Source of the DNA: Chromobacterium haemolyticum
Lineage (GTDB): Bacteria; Pseudomonadota; Gammaproteobacteria; Burkholderiales; Chromobacteriaceae
Length of the DNA stretch: 64,000 bases
NCBI RefSeq assembly: GCF_002081825.1
Contig: NZ_MUKU01000028.1
Span: forward strand, 1-64,000
Direction of reading: 5' to 3'
Positions 35,544 through 44,236 of this stretch are shown piece after piece (the stretch's first letter is position 1; each line of letters opens with the position of its first letter). The notes below the pieces were generated by a model. It did not search any database. It saw only the letters and a list, made by a program, of their open reading frames with translations, and was not told the origin of the DNA. A program made the position numbers and the translations under genes.

Positions 35544-36935
35544 ATGGATTACTTCCCGATCTTCCTTAAATTGCAAGGCGCATCCTGTTTGCTGGTGGGC
35601 GGCGGCGAGGTGGCGCTGCGCAAAGCGCGGCTTTTGCTGTCCGCCGGCGCGGAACTGACGGTGGCGGCGCCGGCGTTGACGCCTGAGTTGGCCGAGATGG
35701 CGAGGCAGGGCCAACTGACGCATTTGTGCGCCTGTTTCGAGCCGGCCCAGCTGAGCGGCCGGCGTCTGGTGGTGGCCGCCACTAATGAGCGCGAGGTCAA
35801 CCGCCAAGTTTCCGTGTCCTGTCAGGCCTTGAATATTCCCGTCAATGTGGTGGACGACCCTGAGCTGTCCAGCTATATCACTCCGGCCATTGTCGATCGT
35901 TCTCCCTTGGTGATCGCCGTGTCGACCGGAGGCGGGGTGCCGGTGCTGGCGCGCTTGATCCGCGGCCGGCTGGAAAGCCTGATTCCTAGCGGGTTTGGGC
36001 GGTTGGCACGTTTTGCCGCCGATTTCCGCGATCGGGTCAAGGCCGGCATTCCCGACGTTGAGCGCCGTCGGGCGTTCTGGGAGTCGGTGCTGGAGGGGCC
36101 GTTGGCCGAGGCGGTGATCAACGGCGACGAGGCCGCCGCCGAGCAGGCGATGGAGCGACGGCTGGAGGATGCCGGAGCGCAGACGGCGCAGGGCGCGGTC
36201 TATCTGGTGGGGGCGGGACCGGGTAATCCGGATTTGTTGACCTTCCGGGCGCTGCGACTGATGCAGCAGGCCGACGTGGTCTTGCACGACAATCTGGTGG
36301 CGCCGGAGCTGCTGGAGCTGGTTCGACGCGACGCCGAGCGCATTTACGTGGGCAAGGCCAGAGCCAACCATGCGTTGCCGCAAGGCGACATCAATCTCTT
36401 GATGGTAGAACTGGCGCAACAAGGCAAGCGGGTATTGCGGCTTAAGGGCGGCGATCCGTTCACCTTCGGCCGCGGCGGCGAGGAGATCGAGACGCTGGCG
36501 GCGCACGGCGTCGCCTTCGAAGTGGTGCCCGGCATTACCTCCGCCAGCGGGGCGGCGGCGTACGCAGGCATCCCGCTGACCCATCGAGATTACGCGCAGT
36601 CGGTGACCTTTGTTACCGGCCATAAGCAGGACGGCAGCATTCAGCTTGACTGGCCCGCGTTGACGCGGCCGGCTCAGACCGTAGTAGTCTACATGGGCGT
36701 GTCCACAGCCCAGGAGCTGTGCCACGCTTTCATCGAGCACGGCAAGCCGGCGACGACGCCGGCCGCCGCGGTGGAGTGGGCGACCACCGAGCGGCAGCGA
36801 ACGGTAGCGGGCACGCTGCGGGATCTGCCGGAACTGATGTCCAAGCATCATATCGCTTCGCCCGCCTTGATCATTGTCGGCGAGGTGGTGGGATTGGCGG
36901 ACAAACTGGGCTGGTATCGGACCCGGGTCTGTTGA
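35544..36935 (+). CDS. cysG: Siroheme synthase CysG (trifunctional)
   Basis: A 463-residue enzyme. The N-terminal half is the NAD-dependent precorrin-2 dehydrogenase/ferrochelatase ([36 protein letters not shown]-like [27 protein letters not shown]). The C-terminal half is the SAM-dependent uroporphyrinogen-III methyltransferase ([43 protein letters not shown]). It makes siroheme for sulfite and nitrite reductases. ATG at 35544 has GGAG eight bases upstream. A second, stand-alone methyltransferase of the same type lies at 61421-62320. Confidence 0.96.
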   Translation: MDYFPIFLKLQGASCLLVGGGEVALRKARLLLSAGAELTVAAPALTPELAEMARQGQLTHLCACFEPAQLSGRRLVVAATNEREVNRQVSVSCQALNIPVNVVDDPELSSYITPAIVDRSPLVIAVSTGGGVPVLARLIRGRLESLIPSGFGRLARFAADFRDRVKAGIPDVERRRAFWESVLEGPLAEAVINGDEAAAEQAMERRLEDAGAQTAQGAVYLVGAGPGNPDLLTFRALRLMQQADVVLHDNLVAPELLELVRRDAERIYVGKARANHALPQGDINLLMVELAQQGKRVLRLKGGDPFTFGRGGEEIETLAAHGVAFEVVPGITSASGAAAYAGIPLTHRDYAQSVTFVTGHKQDGSIQLDWPALTRPAQTVVVYMGVSTAQELCHAFIEHGKPATTPAAAVEWATTERQRTVAGTLRDLPELMSKHHIASPALIIVGEVVGLADKLGWYRTRVC

Positions 36936-37124
36936 CGTTTGTTTTACCGTTGCGCTGGCCGAGAAAAGCGCGCTATACAAGGCGGAAGGCCGCGGTTTAA
37001 AGCTGACGCCGGCCGCCTCTGGCGGAATACTGCTGATACAATGGCGGACTGACGTGTTGATCAACCTTTTTGCTTCAGCGTTCCGGCCCCGCGCCGACGA
37101 CGCTGCCAACATGAAGAATCTGGC

Positions 37125-37532
37125 ATGGTAGGTGTATTGATAATCGCGCATGGCGACTTGGGGCGCAGTCTGGCGGATTGCGCCAGGCATATCCTGGGCC
37201 GAGAGCCGGAAAATCTGGCATTGATGGCGGTCGACAAGACCGATGACCCGGAAAGCAAGCAAGCCGAAGCCCAGTTGCTGGTGGACAGGCTGGACGCGGG
37301 CGACGGGGTGGTGATCCTGACCGATATGTATGGCGGCACGCCGTCCAATATCGCCAGCCGGCTGATTCGGCCGGGGCGAGTGGAGGCGGTGGCCGGGGCG
37401 AGTCTGCCCATGGTGGTCCGAGCCTTGTGCTATAGCAGCCAGCCGTTGGAAATCGTTGTGAGCAAGGCGATCACCGGCGGCCTGGAGGGCGTGCTTTATA
37501 TTATTCCGGGGGAAGGCAATGCTGCGAATTGA
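37125..37532 (+). CDS. PTS EIIA component, mannose family (regulatory)
   Basis: A 135-residue EIIA(Man)-like protein. The phosphorylated histidine is H9 in VLIIAHGDLG; DMYGGTPSNIA and the C-terminal strand are also conserved. No EIIB, EIIC or EIID follows, so it is probably regulatory and not a sugar transporter, as in neisserial and other betaproteobacterial PTS sets. It overlaps ptsH by 14 bases. Confidence 0.9.
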   Translation: MVGVLIIAHGDLGRSLADCARHILGREPENLALMAVDKTDDPESKQAEAQLLVDRLDAGDGVVILTDMYGGTPSNIASRLIRPGRVEAVAGASLPMVVRALCYSSQPLEIVVSKAITGGLEGVLYIIPGEGNAAN

Positions 37533-37788
37533 AGTGGAAATCATCAACAAGCTCGGCTTGCATGCCCGCGCCTCCAGCAAGTTCACTCAACTGGCCAGCC
37601 GCTACAAAAGCGATATCTTCATTGCGCGCAACAATCGCCGTGTCAACGGCAAGAGCATCATGGGCGTGATGATGCTGGCGGCGGCCAAGGGAGCGACCGT
37701 GGAGCTGGAGGTGAGCGGGGAGGATGAGCAAGTGGCGTTGGACGCTCTGGTGGCCCTGATCAACAACCGATTCGACGAAGCCGAATAA
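37519..37788 (+). CDS. ptsH: Phosphocarrier protein HPr
   Basis: An 89-residue HPr. The active-site H15 is in NKLGLHARASSK. S46 in VNGKSIMGVMML is the site used by HPr kinase in organisms that have one. It carries phosphate from EI to EIIA. It starts within the EIIA gene and is followed by ptsI after 22 bases. Confidence 0.96.
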   Translation: MLRIEVEIINKLGLHARASSKFTQLASRYKSDIFIARNNRRVNGKSIMGVMMLAAAKGATVELEVSGEDEQVALDALVALINNRFDEAE

Positions 37789-37810
37789 GCCGGAGCCTGA
37801 GGACGGGACG

Positions 37811-39550
37811 ATGAGCATCATCCTGCACGGGGTGGCCATAGGCGGCGGCATTGCCATTGGCCGTGCCCATTTGATTTCGCGCAGCATGGACGATGTCGCG
37901 CACTATCTGCTGGAAGACGAGGAAGTCCCGGCGGAATTGGCGCGCTTCGATGAAGCCATCCGCGACACTCGCAAAGAGCTGGAAATGTTGTGGGGCAGCA
38001 TTCCAGAGAACGCGCCGGCGGAGCTGGGCGCCTTCCTGTCTTTGCACATCATGCTGTTGGGCGACGTCACCATCTCGCGCGAGCCGCGCGAAATCATTGA
38101 AAAACAGCGTTGCAACGCCGAGTGGGCGTTGAAGCTGCAATGCGAGTCCTTGGTCGAGCAGTTCGACGCGATCGAGGAAGACTATCTGCGCGAACGCAAG
38201 AACGATGTGCTGCAAGTGGTGGAGCGCATCTTCAAGAACCTGGACGGCGACGTGCCGCAACTGCCGGCGCCGGAAGATCTGGTCGACGACCACATTCTGG
38301 TGGCGCACGATCTGTCGCCGGCCGACATGGTTTATTTCAAGGACTCCAATTTCGCCGCCTTCGTCACTGATGTCGGCGGCGCCACCTCGCATACCGCGAT
38401 TCTGGGACGGAGCCTAGACCTGCCGTCCGTGATCGCCTTGCATCATTCGCGAGAGCTGATCCGCGAAGACGAACTGATCATCGTCGATGGCCTGCAAGGC
38501 GTGGTGATCATCAATCCTGACGATTTGGTGCTGGCGGAGTACCGCCGCCGGCTGCGCGCCTGGCGCGACGCCCGGCGCAAGCTGTCGTCTATCCGCAAGT
38601 CCAACGCCAAGACACAGGACGGCACCGCGATCGAATTGCTGGCCAATATCGAGCTGCCGCAGGACGTGGAAGACGTGCGCAAGTCCGGCGCGGTGGGCGT
38701 GGGCTTGTTCCGCAGCGAATTCCTGTTTCTGGGCCGCGACACTTTGCCGGACGAGGACGAGCAGTACGAGGCCTACCGGCATGTGGCGGAAACCATGAAG
38801 GGTTTGCCGGTGACCATCCGCACCATGGATCTGGGCGCGGACAAGAACCCGAAATGGCTGAACCACGCGGTGGCGGACAATCCGGCGCTAGGCCTGACCG
38901 GCATCCGTCTATGCCTGGCCGAGCCGCTGATGTTCCGCGAGCAATTGCGAGCGCTGCTGCGCGCCTCGGTGCACGGCAAGATCAAGGTCTTGTTTCCGAT
39001 GGTGAATTCGCTGCCGGAACTGAAACAGGCGTTGGCGCAATTCGAATACGCCAAGCAGGAGCTGCGCGAGGAGAAGGTCGCCTATTCGGAAGAGATCGAA
39101 GTGGGCGCGATGATAGAAATCCCGTCGGCGGCGCTGGTGGTGGGCAGCTTTCTCAAACATATCGACTTCCTATCGGTGGGGACCAACGATTTGATCCAGT
39201 ACACGCTGGCGATCGACCGCAACGACGATTCGGTCAGCCATTTGTACGACCCTATCCATCCGGCGGTGTTGAAGTTGATCCTGCACACCATCAAGGCCGG
39301 CATCAAGGGCGGGGTGCCGGTGTCGGTGTGCGGCGAGATGGCCGGCGACGCCAGACTGACGCGTTTGCTGCTGGGCATGGGTCTGCGCAAGTTCTCCATG
39401 CATCCGGCCAACCTGCTGGCGGTCAAGCAACAGGTGCTCAATACTCACCTGGATCAGATCGCGCCGATTACGGCGCGCATGCTTAGAAGCGAAGACCCTG
39501 ATAAAATCGCCGATCTTTTGCAACAATTGAATGCCGAGCCGGGTGTCTGA
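37811..39550 (+). CDS. ptsI: PTS enzyme I
   Basis: A 579-residue enzyme that takes phosphate from phosphoenolpyruvate. The phosphohistidine domain has DVGGATSHTAILGRS; the C-terminal PEP-binding barrel has GVGLFRSEFLFLGRD, TIRTMDLGADKNP, FLSVGTNDLIQYTLA and VCGEMAGDARLT. Length is normal. GAGG lies eight bases before ATG. It ends 19 bases before the first LPS core gene, so read-through into the LPS cluster is possible. Confidence 0.96.
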   Translation: MSIILHGVAIGGGIAIGRAHLISRSMDDVAHYLLEDEEVPAELARFDEAIRDTRKELEMLWGSIPENAPAELGAFLSLHIMLLGDVTISREPREIIEKQRCNAEWALKLQCESLVEQFDAIEEDYLRERKNDVLQVVERIFKNLDGDVPQLPAPEDLVDDHILVAHDLSPADMVYFKDSNFAAFVTDVGGATSHTAILGRSLDLPSVIALHHSRELIREDELIIVDGLQGVVIINPDDLVLAEYRRRLRAWRDARRKLSSIRKSNAKTQDGTAIELLANIELPQDVEDVRKSGAVGVGLFRSEFLFLGRDTLPDEDEQYEAYRHVAETMKGLPVTIRTMDLGADKNPKWLNHAVADNPALGLTGIRLCLAEPLMFREQLRALLRASVHGKIKVLFPMVNSLPELKQALAQFEYAKQELREEKVAYSEEIEVGAMIEIPSAALVVGSFLKHIDFLSVGTNDLIQYTLAIDRNDDSVSHLYDPIHPAVLKLILHTIKAGIKGGVPVSVCGEMAGDARLTRLLLGMGLRKFSMHPANLLAVKQQVLNTHLDQIAPITARMLRSEDPDKIADLLQQLNAEPGV

Positions 39551-39569
39551 TCCGGCTTTTTCCTTTCTT

Positions 39570-40652
39570 ATGCTGAACGATCCCATCGACCTGAACGCCG
39601 TGCGGCGGGTGCTGGTCATCAAGCTGCGCCACCACGGCGACGTGCTGCTGACTTCTCCGCTGTTTTCCGCGCTGCAACAGCAGGCACCGCATCTGGAGAT
39701 CGATGCGCTGGTCTACCATGACACCCGGGAAATGCTGAGTCTTCACCCGGCTATTGCGCAACTGCACACCATAGATCGCAATTGGAAAAAATTGGGGCCG
39801 CTGGGCCAGTGCCGCGCTGAGCTGGGTTTGCTGAGCCGTTTGCGCGCCCGCGGTTACGATCTTGTGATCACGCTGACCGAGCATAATCGCGGGGCTTGGC
39901 TGGCGCGCCTGCTTGCGCCGCGCTGGTCTGTGGGCCCGCAGGGCCCTTACGGCCGCTTCTTCAAAAAGAGTTTCACCCACCGCTATCTGCAGGTGCCGGG
40001 CAATCGCCGCCACACTATTGAGATCCATTTGGACGCTCTGAGGCGCATCGGCGTGTATCCGGACGCAAGCCAGCGCGAGCTAGTGTTGGTGCCGGGGCAC
40101 AACGCCGAGGCCACGCTGGCGGCCAAGCTGGCCGAGCGCGGTTTGCGGCCCGGCGCTTACATCCTGGTGCACCCGACCTCGCGCTGGTCGTTCAAGAGCT
40201 GGCCGGCGGAGAAAATGAGCGCCTTGATCGACGCCTTGAGCGCGCGCGGCGAACAACTGGTCTTGTCGGCCGCGCCGGGCGCGGAAGAAATGGCGATGAT
40301 CGCCGACATCGAAGCGCGGCTGGAACGGCCGGTGGCCAGCCTGGCCGGCGCGCTGAGCTTGAAGGAGTTGGCGGCGGCAATAGACCAGGCGCGCTTGTAC
40401 ATCGGCGTGGACTCGGTGCCCATGCATATCGCCTCGGCGATGAAGACGCCTTGCGTCGCCTTGTTCGGCCCGTCTGGGGATATTGAATGGGGTCCGTGGC
40501 AGGTGCCGAACCGGGTGGTGTCGAAGCCTATGGCCTGTCGCCCCTGCGGCAACGCCGGTTGCGGCGGAGGCTGGCAAAGCGAATGTCTGCAACGCATCAG
40601 TGTGGACACGGTGCTGGCGGCGGTGGACGCGGTCTTGAAGGAAAGCGCATGA
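39570..40652 (+). CDS. waaQ: LPS heptosyltransferase III-like (WaaQ/RfaQ, GT9)
   Basis: A 360-residue GT9 enzyme. N-terminal VRRVLVIKLRHHGDVLLTSPLF is the GT9 signature. Later motifs are ILVHPTSRWSFKSWPAEKMSALID, LVLSAAPGAEE and YIGVDSVPMHIASAMKTPCVALFGPSG, which match the WaaQ group. It probably adds a heptose to the LPS inner core. A cysteine-rich segment near the C-terminus (MACRPCGNAGCGGG) could bind metal or be structural. The start ATG at 39570 lacks a good ribosome binding site. It overlaps the next gene by four bases. Confidence 0.86.
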   Translation: MLNDPIDLNAVRRVLVIKLRHHGDVLLTSPLFSALQQQAPHLEIDALVYHDTREMLSLHPAIAQLHTIDRNWKKLGPLGQCRAELGLLSRLRARGYDLVITLTEHNRGAWLARLLAPRWSVGPQGPYGRFFKKSFTHRYLQVPGNRRHTIEIHLDALRRIGVYPDASQRELVLVPGHNAEATLAAKLAERGLRPGAYILVHPTSRWSFKSWPAEKMSALIDALSARGEQLVLSAAPGAEEMAMIADIEARLERPVASLAGALSLKELAAAIDQARLYIGVDSVPMHIASAMKTPCVALFGPSGDIEWGPWQVPNRVVSKPMACRPCGNAGCGGGWQSECLQRISVDTVLAAVDAVLKESA

Positions 40653-41803
40653 AGCGGCTGGCGATTATCCGGCAGAAGTACAATCCGGCGGGCGGCGCGG
40701 AACGCATCGTCAGCGCTATCGTCAAGCAATTGCAGACCGGCGGGGAGTTCCGTCCGCTATTGATCAGCCGCAATTGGGAGAGCCTGCCGGGCGTGGAAAC
40801 GGTGGGGGTCAAGCCGTTTTATCTGGGCAGCGTTTGGCGCGATTGGAGTTTTGCCAGCGCGGCGCGCGCCGCATGGACGCAGGCCGGCGCCGATCTGGTG
40901 CAATCGCACGAGCGTATTCCCGGCTGCCATGTGTTTCGCGCCGGCGACGGCGTGCACGCCGCTTGGCTGGACGCGCGGCTGGAGGGCGCGTCCTGGTGGC
41001 GGCGCTTGGCCACCTTCTGTAACCCTTACCACCATTACATGTTGCGCACCGAACGAGCGATGTTCCGGCATCCGGCATTGCGGGCGGTGATCTGTAATTC
41101 GGCCTTGGTGCGCGACGACGTGGTGGGCCGTTTCGGCGTGGACCCGAGGCGTTGCGTAGTGATCCACAACGGCGTGGACAGTAACTTTTTCAATCCGGCG
41201 GCAGCGCGCGAGCAGCGGGAGTCGTTGCGCGAGCGCTACGGCATTCCGTCGAAGGCGCCGGTGTTGGTCTATGTGGGGTCCGGTTTTGAGCGCAAGGGCG
41301 TGGCGCAGGCGCTGCGCGCCGTCGCGCCGCACGCCGCCGTGCATCTGGTGGTGGTGGGCGGAGACAAGAAGCTGGTGCGCTATCAGCGGCTGGCGGCCCG
41401 GCTGGGCCTGTCCGAGCGGACGCACTTCACCGGTCCGCAGCGCGATGTGCGCAGCCATTACGGACTGGCGGACGGCTTCATCCTGCCGACGCTTTACGAG
41501 CCGTTTGGGTCGGTGGTGATCGAGGCGATGGCCTGCGGTTTGCCGGTGCTGACCAGCACGCGTTGCGGCGGCGCGGAGCTGCTGGAGCCGGGCGTCACCG
41601 GCTGGTTGGCCGCGGCGGGAGACGCCGCCGCCTGGCAAGACAATGTGGCGGCCTGGCTGGCCGCGCGCGCGGACTGGCCGCGCAGCGGCGAGCTTGCGCG
41701 CGCGCGGGTGGCGGGTTTGAGCGAGGGCACGATGGTGGCGCAGATGCTGGCCTTGTACCGGGAGCTGTCGCTTGGCGACGGCGAAGGCGGGGCCGGAGAA
41801 TGA
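40649..41803 (+). CDS. waaG: LPS core glycosyltransferase, WaaG-like (GT4)
   Basis: A 384-residue retaining glycosyltransferase. IRQKYNPAGGAERIVS at the start and VYVGSGFERKGVAQALRAV, VVGGDKK and FILPTLYEPFGSVVIEAMACGLPVLTS later match WaaG, which adds the first outer-core hexose. The EX7E-type catalytic element is in EPFGSVVIEA. The start lies in an ATGA overlap with waaQ. The sugar added cannot be told from sequence. Confidence 0.86.
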   Translation: MKRLAIIRQKYNPAGGAERIVSAIVKQLQTGGEFRPLLISRNWESLPGVETVGVKPFYLGSVWRDWSFASAARAAWTQAGADLVQSHERIPGCHVFRAGDGVHAAWLDARLEGASWWRRLATFCNPYHHYMLRTERAMFRHPALRAVICNSALVRDDVVGRFGVDPRRCVVIHNGVDSNFFNPAAAREQRESLRERYGIPSKAPVLVYVGSGFERKGVAQALRAVAPHAAVHLVVVGGDKKLVRYQRLAARLGLSERTHFTGPQRDVRSHYGLADGFILPTLYEPFGSVVIEAMACGLPVLTSTRCGGAELLEPGVTGWLAAAGDAAAWQDNVAAWLAARADWPRSGELARARVAGLSEGTMVAQMLALYRELSLGDGEGGAGE

Positions 41804-42921
41804 GGCCGGGACGTTTTCCCGGGCGTTTGCTGATTTTCACGGCGCTGTTGCTGAGGCTGCCCTGGCAATGGCTGCGCCGCAAGCCGGATCCCGAGCGCAC
41901 GCGCCGGGTATTGATCCTGCATCAGTTTCTGCTGGGCGACGCCTTGATGGCGACCAGCTTGCTGGCCAAGGCGCGCGAGCGTTTTCCCAAGGCGGAGATC
42001 GTGTTGGCCTGTCCGCCGGGACAAGCGCCGCTGTATGCGTCGCGGCCGTACGGCATTCGGCCGCTGCCCTGGCAGCCGCGCGACTTCGCCTCGATTCGGC
42101 GCTTGTTCGCCGAGGCGCGTTTCGATATCGCCTACCTGATGGGTGAAAACAGGCTGAGTTTCCTGGCGCGCGCGATGGGTGCTCGCTGGATAGTGGGCTT
42201 TGCCGGGGAAACGCCGCTTTATAAAAACTGGCTGTTGGACGAGGCGGTGCCGTACGCCGGGCAGCCGGAAGCCTGGACCGACACCGCCTCCCGTTTGATC
42301 GATGGGCCCGAGCCCCGGCTGTTTCGTTTGCAGGATTGGCCGACGGCTGCAGAAGGGTTGCCGTCCTTACCGGCACGTTTCGTCGTGCTGCACGTCGGCG
42401 CGAGTTCGGCAACCCGCTTTTGGCCTGCATCCAGCTGGGAGCAGGTCGCCGCCACAGCGCGGGCTTGCCGGTGCGCGGTAGTGTGGTCGTGCGGGCCCGG
42501 GGAGCAGCATTTGCTATCGGCCATCGAGGTGGGGCCGGACGATATCGTCATGGCCGGCACGCTGAGCCTGGTGCAATTGCGTGATGTTTTGAGCCGTGCC
42601 AGAGCCTGCGTATGCCCGGACACCGGCATCGCGCATCTGGCCAAAGTGGCGGGCGCGCCCTTGCTAATGCTGTTCGGGCCGGGTAGCGAGACCTTGTTCG
42701 GCGCGAGCCGTTTTTTCTCCGGCTTTACCTGCGTTGGCGTCGGCCCTGCGTGGTTTCCTTGCCGCAATCAGCGCAGCGTGCATTATCGCGATGTCGATTG
42801 GGCCTTGCGTTGTTTTAGAAAATTTGGCGATCAGGCCGGCGAATGCCGCCAGGCGCAATGTATGGCTGCGATACCTGTCGGGCTGGTGGCCGAGACCTTG
42901 GAAAAACTTCTGCATGAATGA
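41800..42921 (+). CDS. GT9-family glycosyltransferase (heptosyltransferase-like)
   Basis: A 373-residue protein with a hydrophobic N-terminus (LLIFTALLLRLPWQWL) and a GT9 core: RRVLILHQFLLGDALMATSLLAKARERFP, FVVLHVGASSATRFWPASSWEQVA, CPDTGIAHLAKVAGAPLLMLFGPG. A cysteine-bearing C-terminus (WFPCRNQ, GECRQAQCM) is similar in style to the waaQ product. It probably adds a further core sugar. The ATG overlaps the waaG stop by four bases, and waaL begins eight bases before its end. Confidence 0.82.
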   Translation: MRPGRFPGRLLIFTALLLRLPWQWLRRKPDPERTRRVLILHQFLLGDALMATSLLAKARERFPKAEIVLACPPGQAPLYASRPYGIRPLPWQPRDFASIRRLFAEARFDIAYLMGENRLSFLARAMGARWIVGFAGETPLYKNWLLDEAVPYAGQPEAWTDTASRLIDGPEPRLFRLQDWPTAAEGLPSLPARFVVLHVGASSATRFWPASSWEQVAATARACRCAVVWSCGPGEQHLLSAIEVGPDDIVMAGTLSLVQLRDVLSRARACVCPDTGIAHLAKVAGAPLLMLFGPGSETLFGASRFFSGFTCVGVGPAWFPCRNQRSVHYRDVDWALRCFRKFGDQAGECRQAQCMAAIPVGLVAETLEKLLHE

Positions 42922-44236
42922 TCATCTGAGTATTGAGCCGCGCTGGCATGGCCGCTTGGCTATCGGCCTGTCCTTGTTGTTTCTGACCTTGGCAAATGTG
43001 TCCCACACGATCGCGTTGCGTTATGTGATCTTGTTGTTGATGCTGGTTCTGGTGGCGAAAAACTATGCCGACCTCAAAAGCGGCTGGCGCGAGCAAGGCC
43101 GGCCGTTGACGGCCATGGGCGCGTTCTTACTATACGCCTTGCTTCACACCCTATTGCTTTCGATGTGGCCGGAAGCCTCCGTCAGCGAATTCCGCAGCCA
43201 GCTATTGATCGGGGGCTTGTGGTTTGTGGCTGGCTTGGCTTTGTTCCGCCCCCCTCGGCGCTGGACGATTTCGGATTTGGTCATCACTGCCGGTTGCGTA
43301 TTGGCCTTGGTCGAGTTTGCCCATGGCGCTTTCGTCTATCTGACTACGGGCTTGTGGCCGTATATGGAGGCGTTTACCACGGCTACCAAGCTTGAATTCA
43401 CCTTCTTTATGAATTTCGTGTTGGCGTTTATCGTGGCGGCTTATTGCCTGGGGCGAGGTGCTAGACGAAAGATCACGCATATTCCTAGTTGGGGACTGAG
43501 TTGTGCCGCTGCCTTGATTCTGTTTGTCAGCCTAAAGGCCGGGGCACGTAATGGCATGATTGGCCTTGTTTACCTGATGCTGTCGATGTTGCTTGTTTAT
43601 ACAGTATTTGAAGGTGTCAAGATTGGTTGGGGCAAAGCTCTGGCTATTGGGGCACTAGTCCTGGTCGGTGCCACTAGCATTACGATTTACACTGTGCGGC
43701 AAGATAGCCGCAATCAGATATTCTTTGAGTCGGCCACTGCGGGTTGGCATTATGCCGATACTAAAGCCTGGTTGCGGATGGAGCCTCAGCCCAAATTGTC
43801 AAATGGCATGGATGTGGATGGTTCCGCCTATGAAAGGGTCGCTTGGATTCATAGCGGCCTGGACCTTATCGCGGCCAAGCCCATGGGCTATGGCTATAGC
43901 CGCAATGCGTTCACCAATGCGCTAACGGCGACGGGCCATCCCAATCAGGTCGGTCACAGCCACAGCGGTTTCATTGATCTGGGCGTGGGTTTGGGCGTGG
44001 GCGGCATCGCGCTATGGCTGGCGTTTTGCGGCGTGCTGATCTGGACCGGTTATCGGGCCTTCCGTCTGAGGCGCGATACGTTGGGGCTGGTGTTGATGCT
44101 GGTGACTTGCGGTTTTCTTGGACGCATGTTGCTGGAAAGCGTGAACAAGGATCATATGCTGCATATCTTCCTGTTCACCGCCGCCGCCCTGTTGGCGGAG
44201 CTGAGACAGCGTGAGAAAGGCGCCGCGCATGCGTGA
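42914..44236 (+). CDS. waaL: O-antigen ligase WaaL-like
   Basis: A 440-residue membrane protein with about 11 helices and one large periplasmic loop (about 265-375) that contains AWLRMEPQPKL, AYERVAWIHSGLDLIAAKPMGYGYSRNAF and VGHSHSGFIDLGVGLG. These are the conserved Wzy_C-type arginine and histidine residues of O-antigen ligases. It joins polymer from undecaprenyl pyrophosphate to the lipid A core. Codon and base use drop to noticeably lower GC around 43440-43830 compared with its neighbours, as often seen in horizontally exchanged surface-polysaccharide genes. Confidence 0.85.
   Translation: MNDHLSIEPRWHGRLAIGLSLLFLTLANVSHTIALRYVILLLMLVLVAKNYADLKSGWREQGRPLTAMGAFLLYALLHTLLLSMWPEASVSEFRSQLLIGGLWFVAGLALFRPPRRWTISDLVITAGCVLALVEFAHGAFVYLTTGLWPYMEAFTTATKLEFTFFMNFVLAFIVAAYCLGRGARRKITHIPSWGLSCAAALILFVSLKAGARNGMIGLVYLMLSMLLVYTVFEGVKIGWGKALAIGALVLVGATSITIYTVRQDSRNQIFFESATAGWHYADTKAWLRMEPQPKLSNGMDVDGSAYERVAWIHSGLDLIAAKPMGYGYSRNAFTNALTATGHPNQVGHSHSGFIDLGVGLGVGGIALWLAFCGVLIWTGYRAFRLRRDTLGLVLMLVTCGFLGRMLLESVNKDHMLHIFLFTAAALLAELRQREKGAAHA

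Noticed and set aside
36936-37124. Small gene between cysG and the EIIA gene
   Set aside because: The open frame at 36874-37131 overlaps cysG out of frame and shows no protein-like pattern; the gap probably holds the PTS promoter, though I could not fix it.
35439-37586. Open frame of 715 codons opposite cysG and the PTS genes
   Set aside because: It spans several well-supported genes and their promoters on the other strand and has no recognisable domain.
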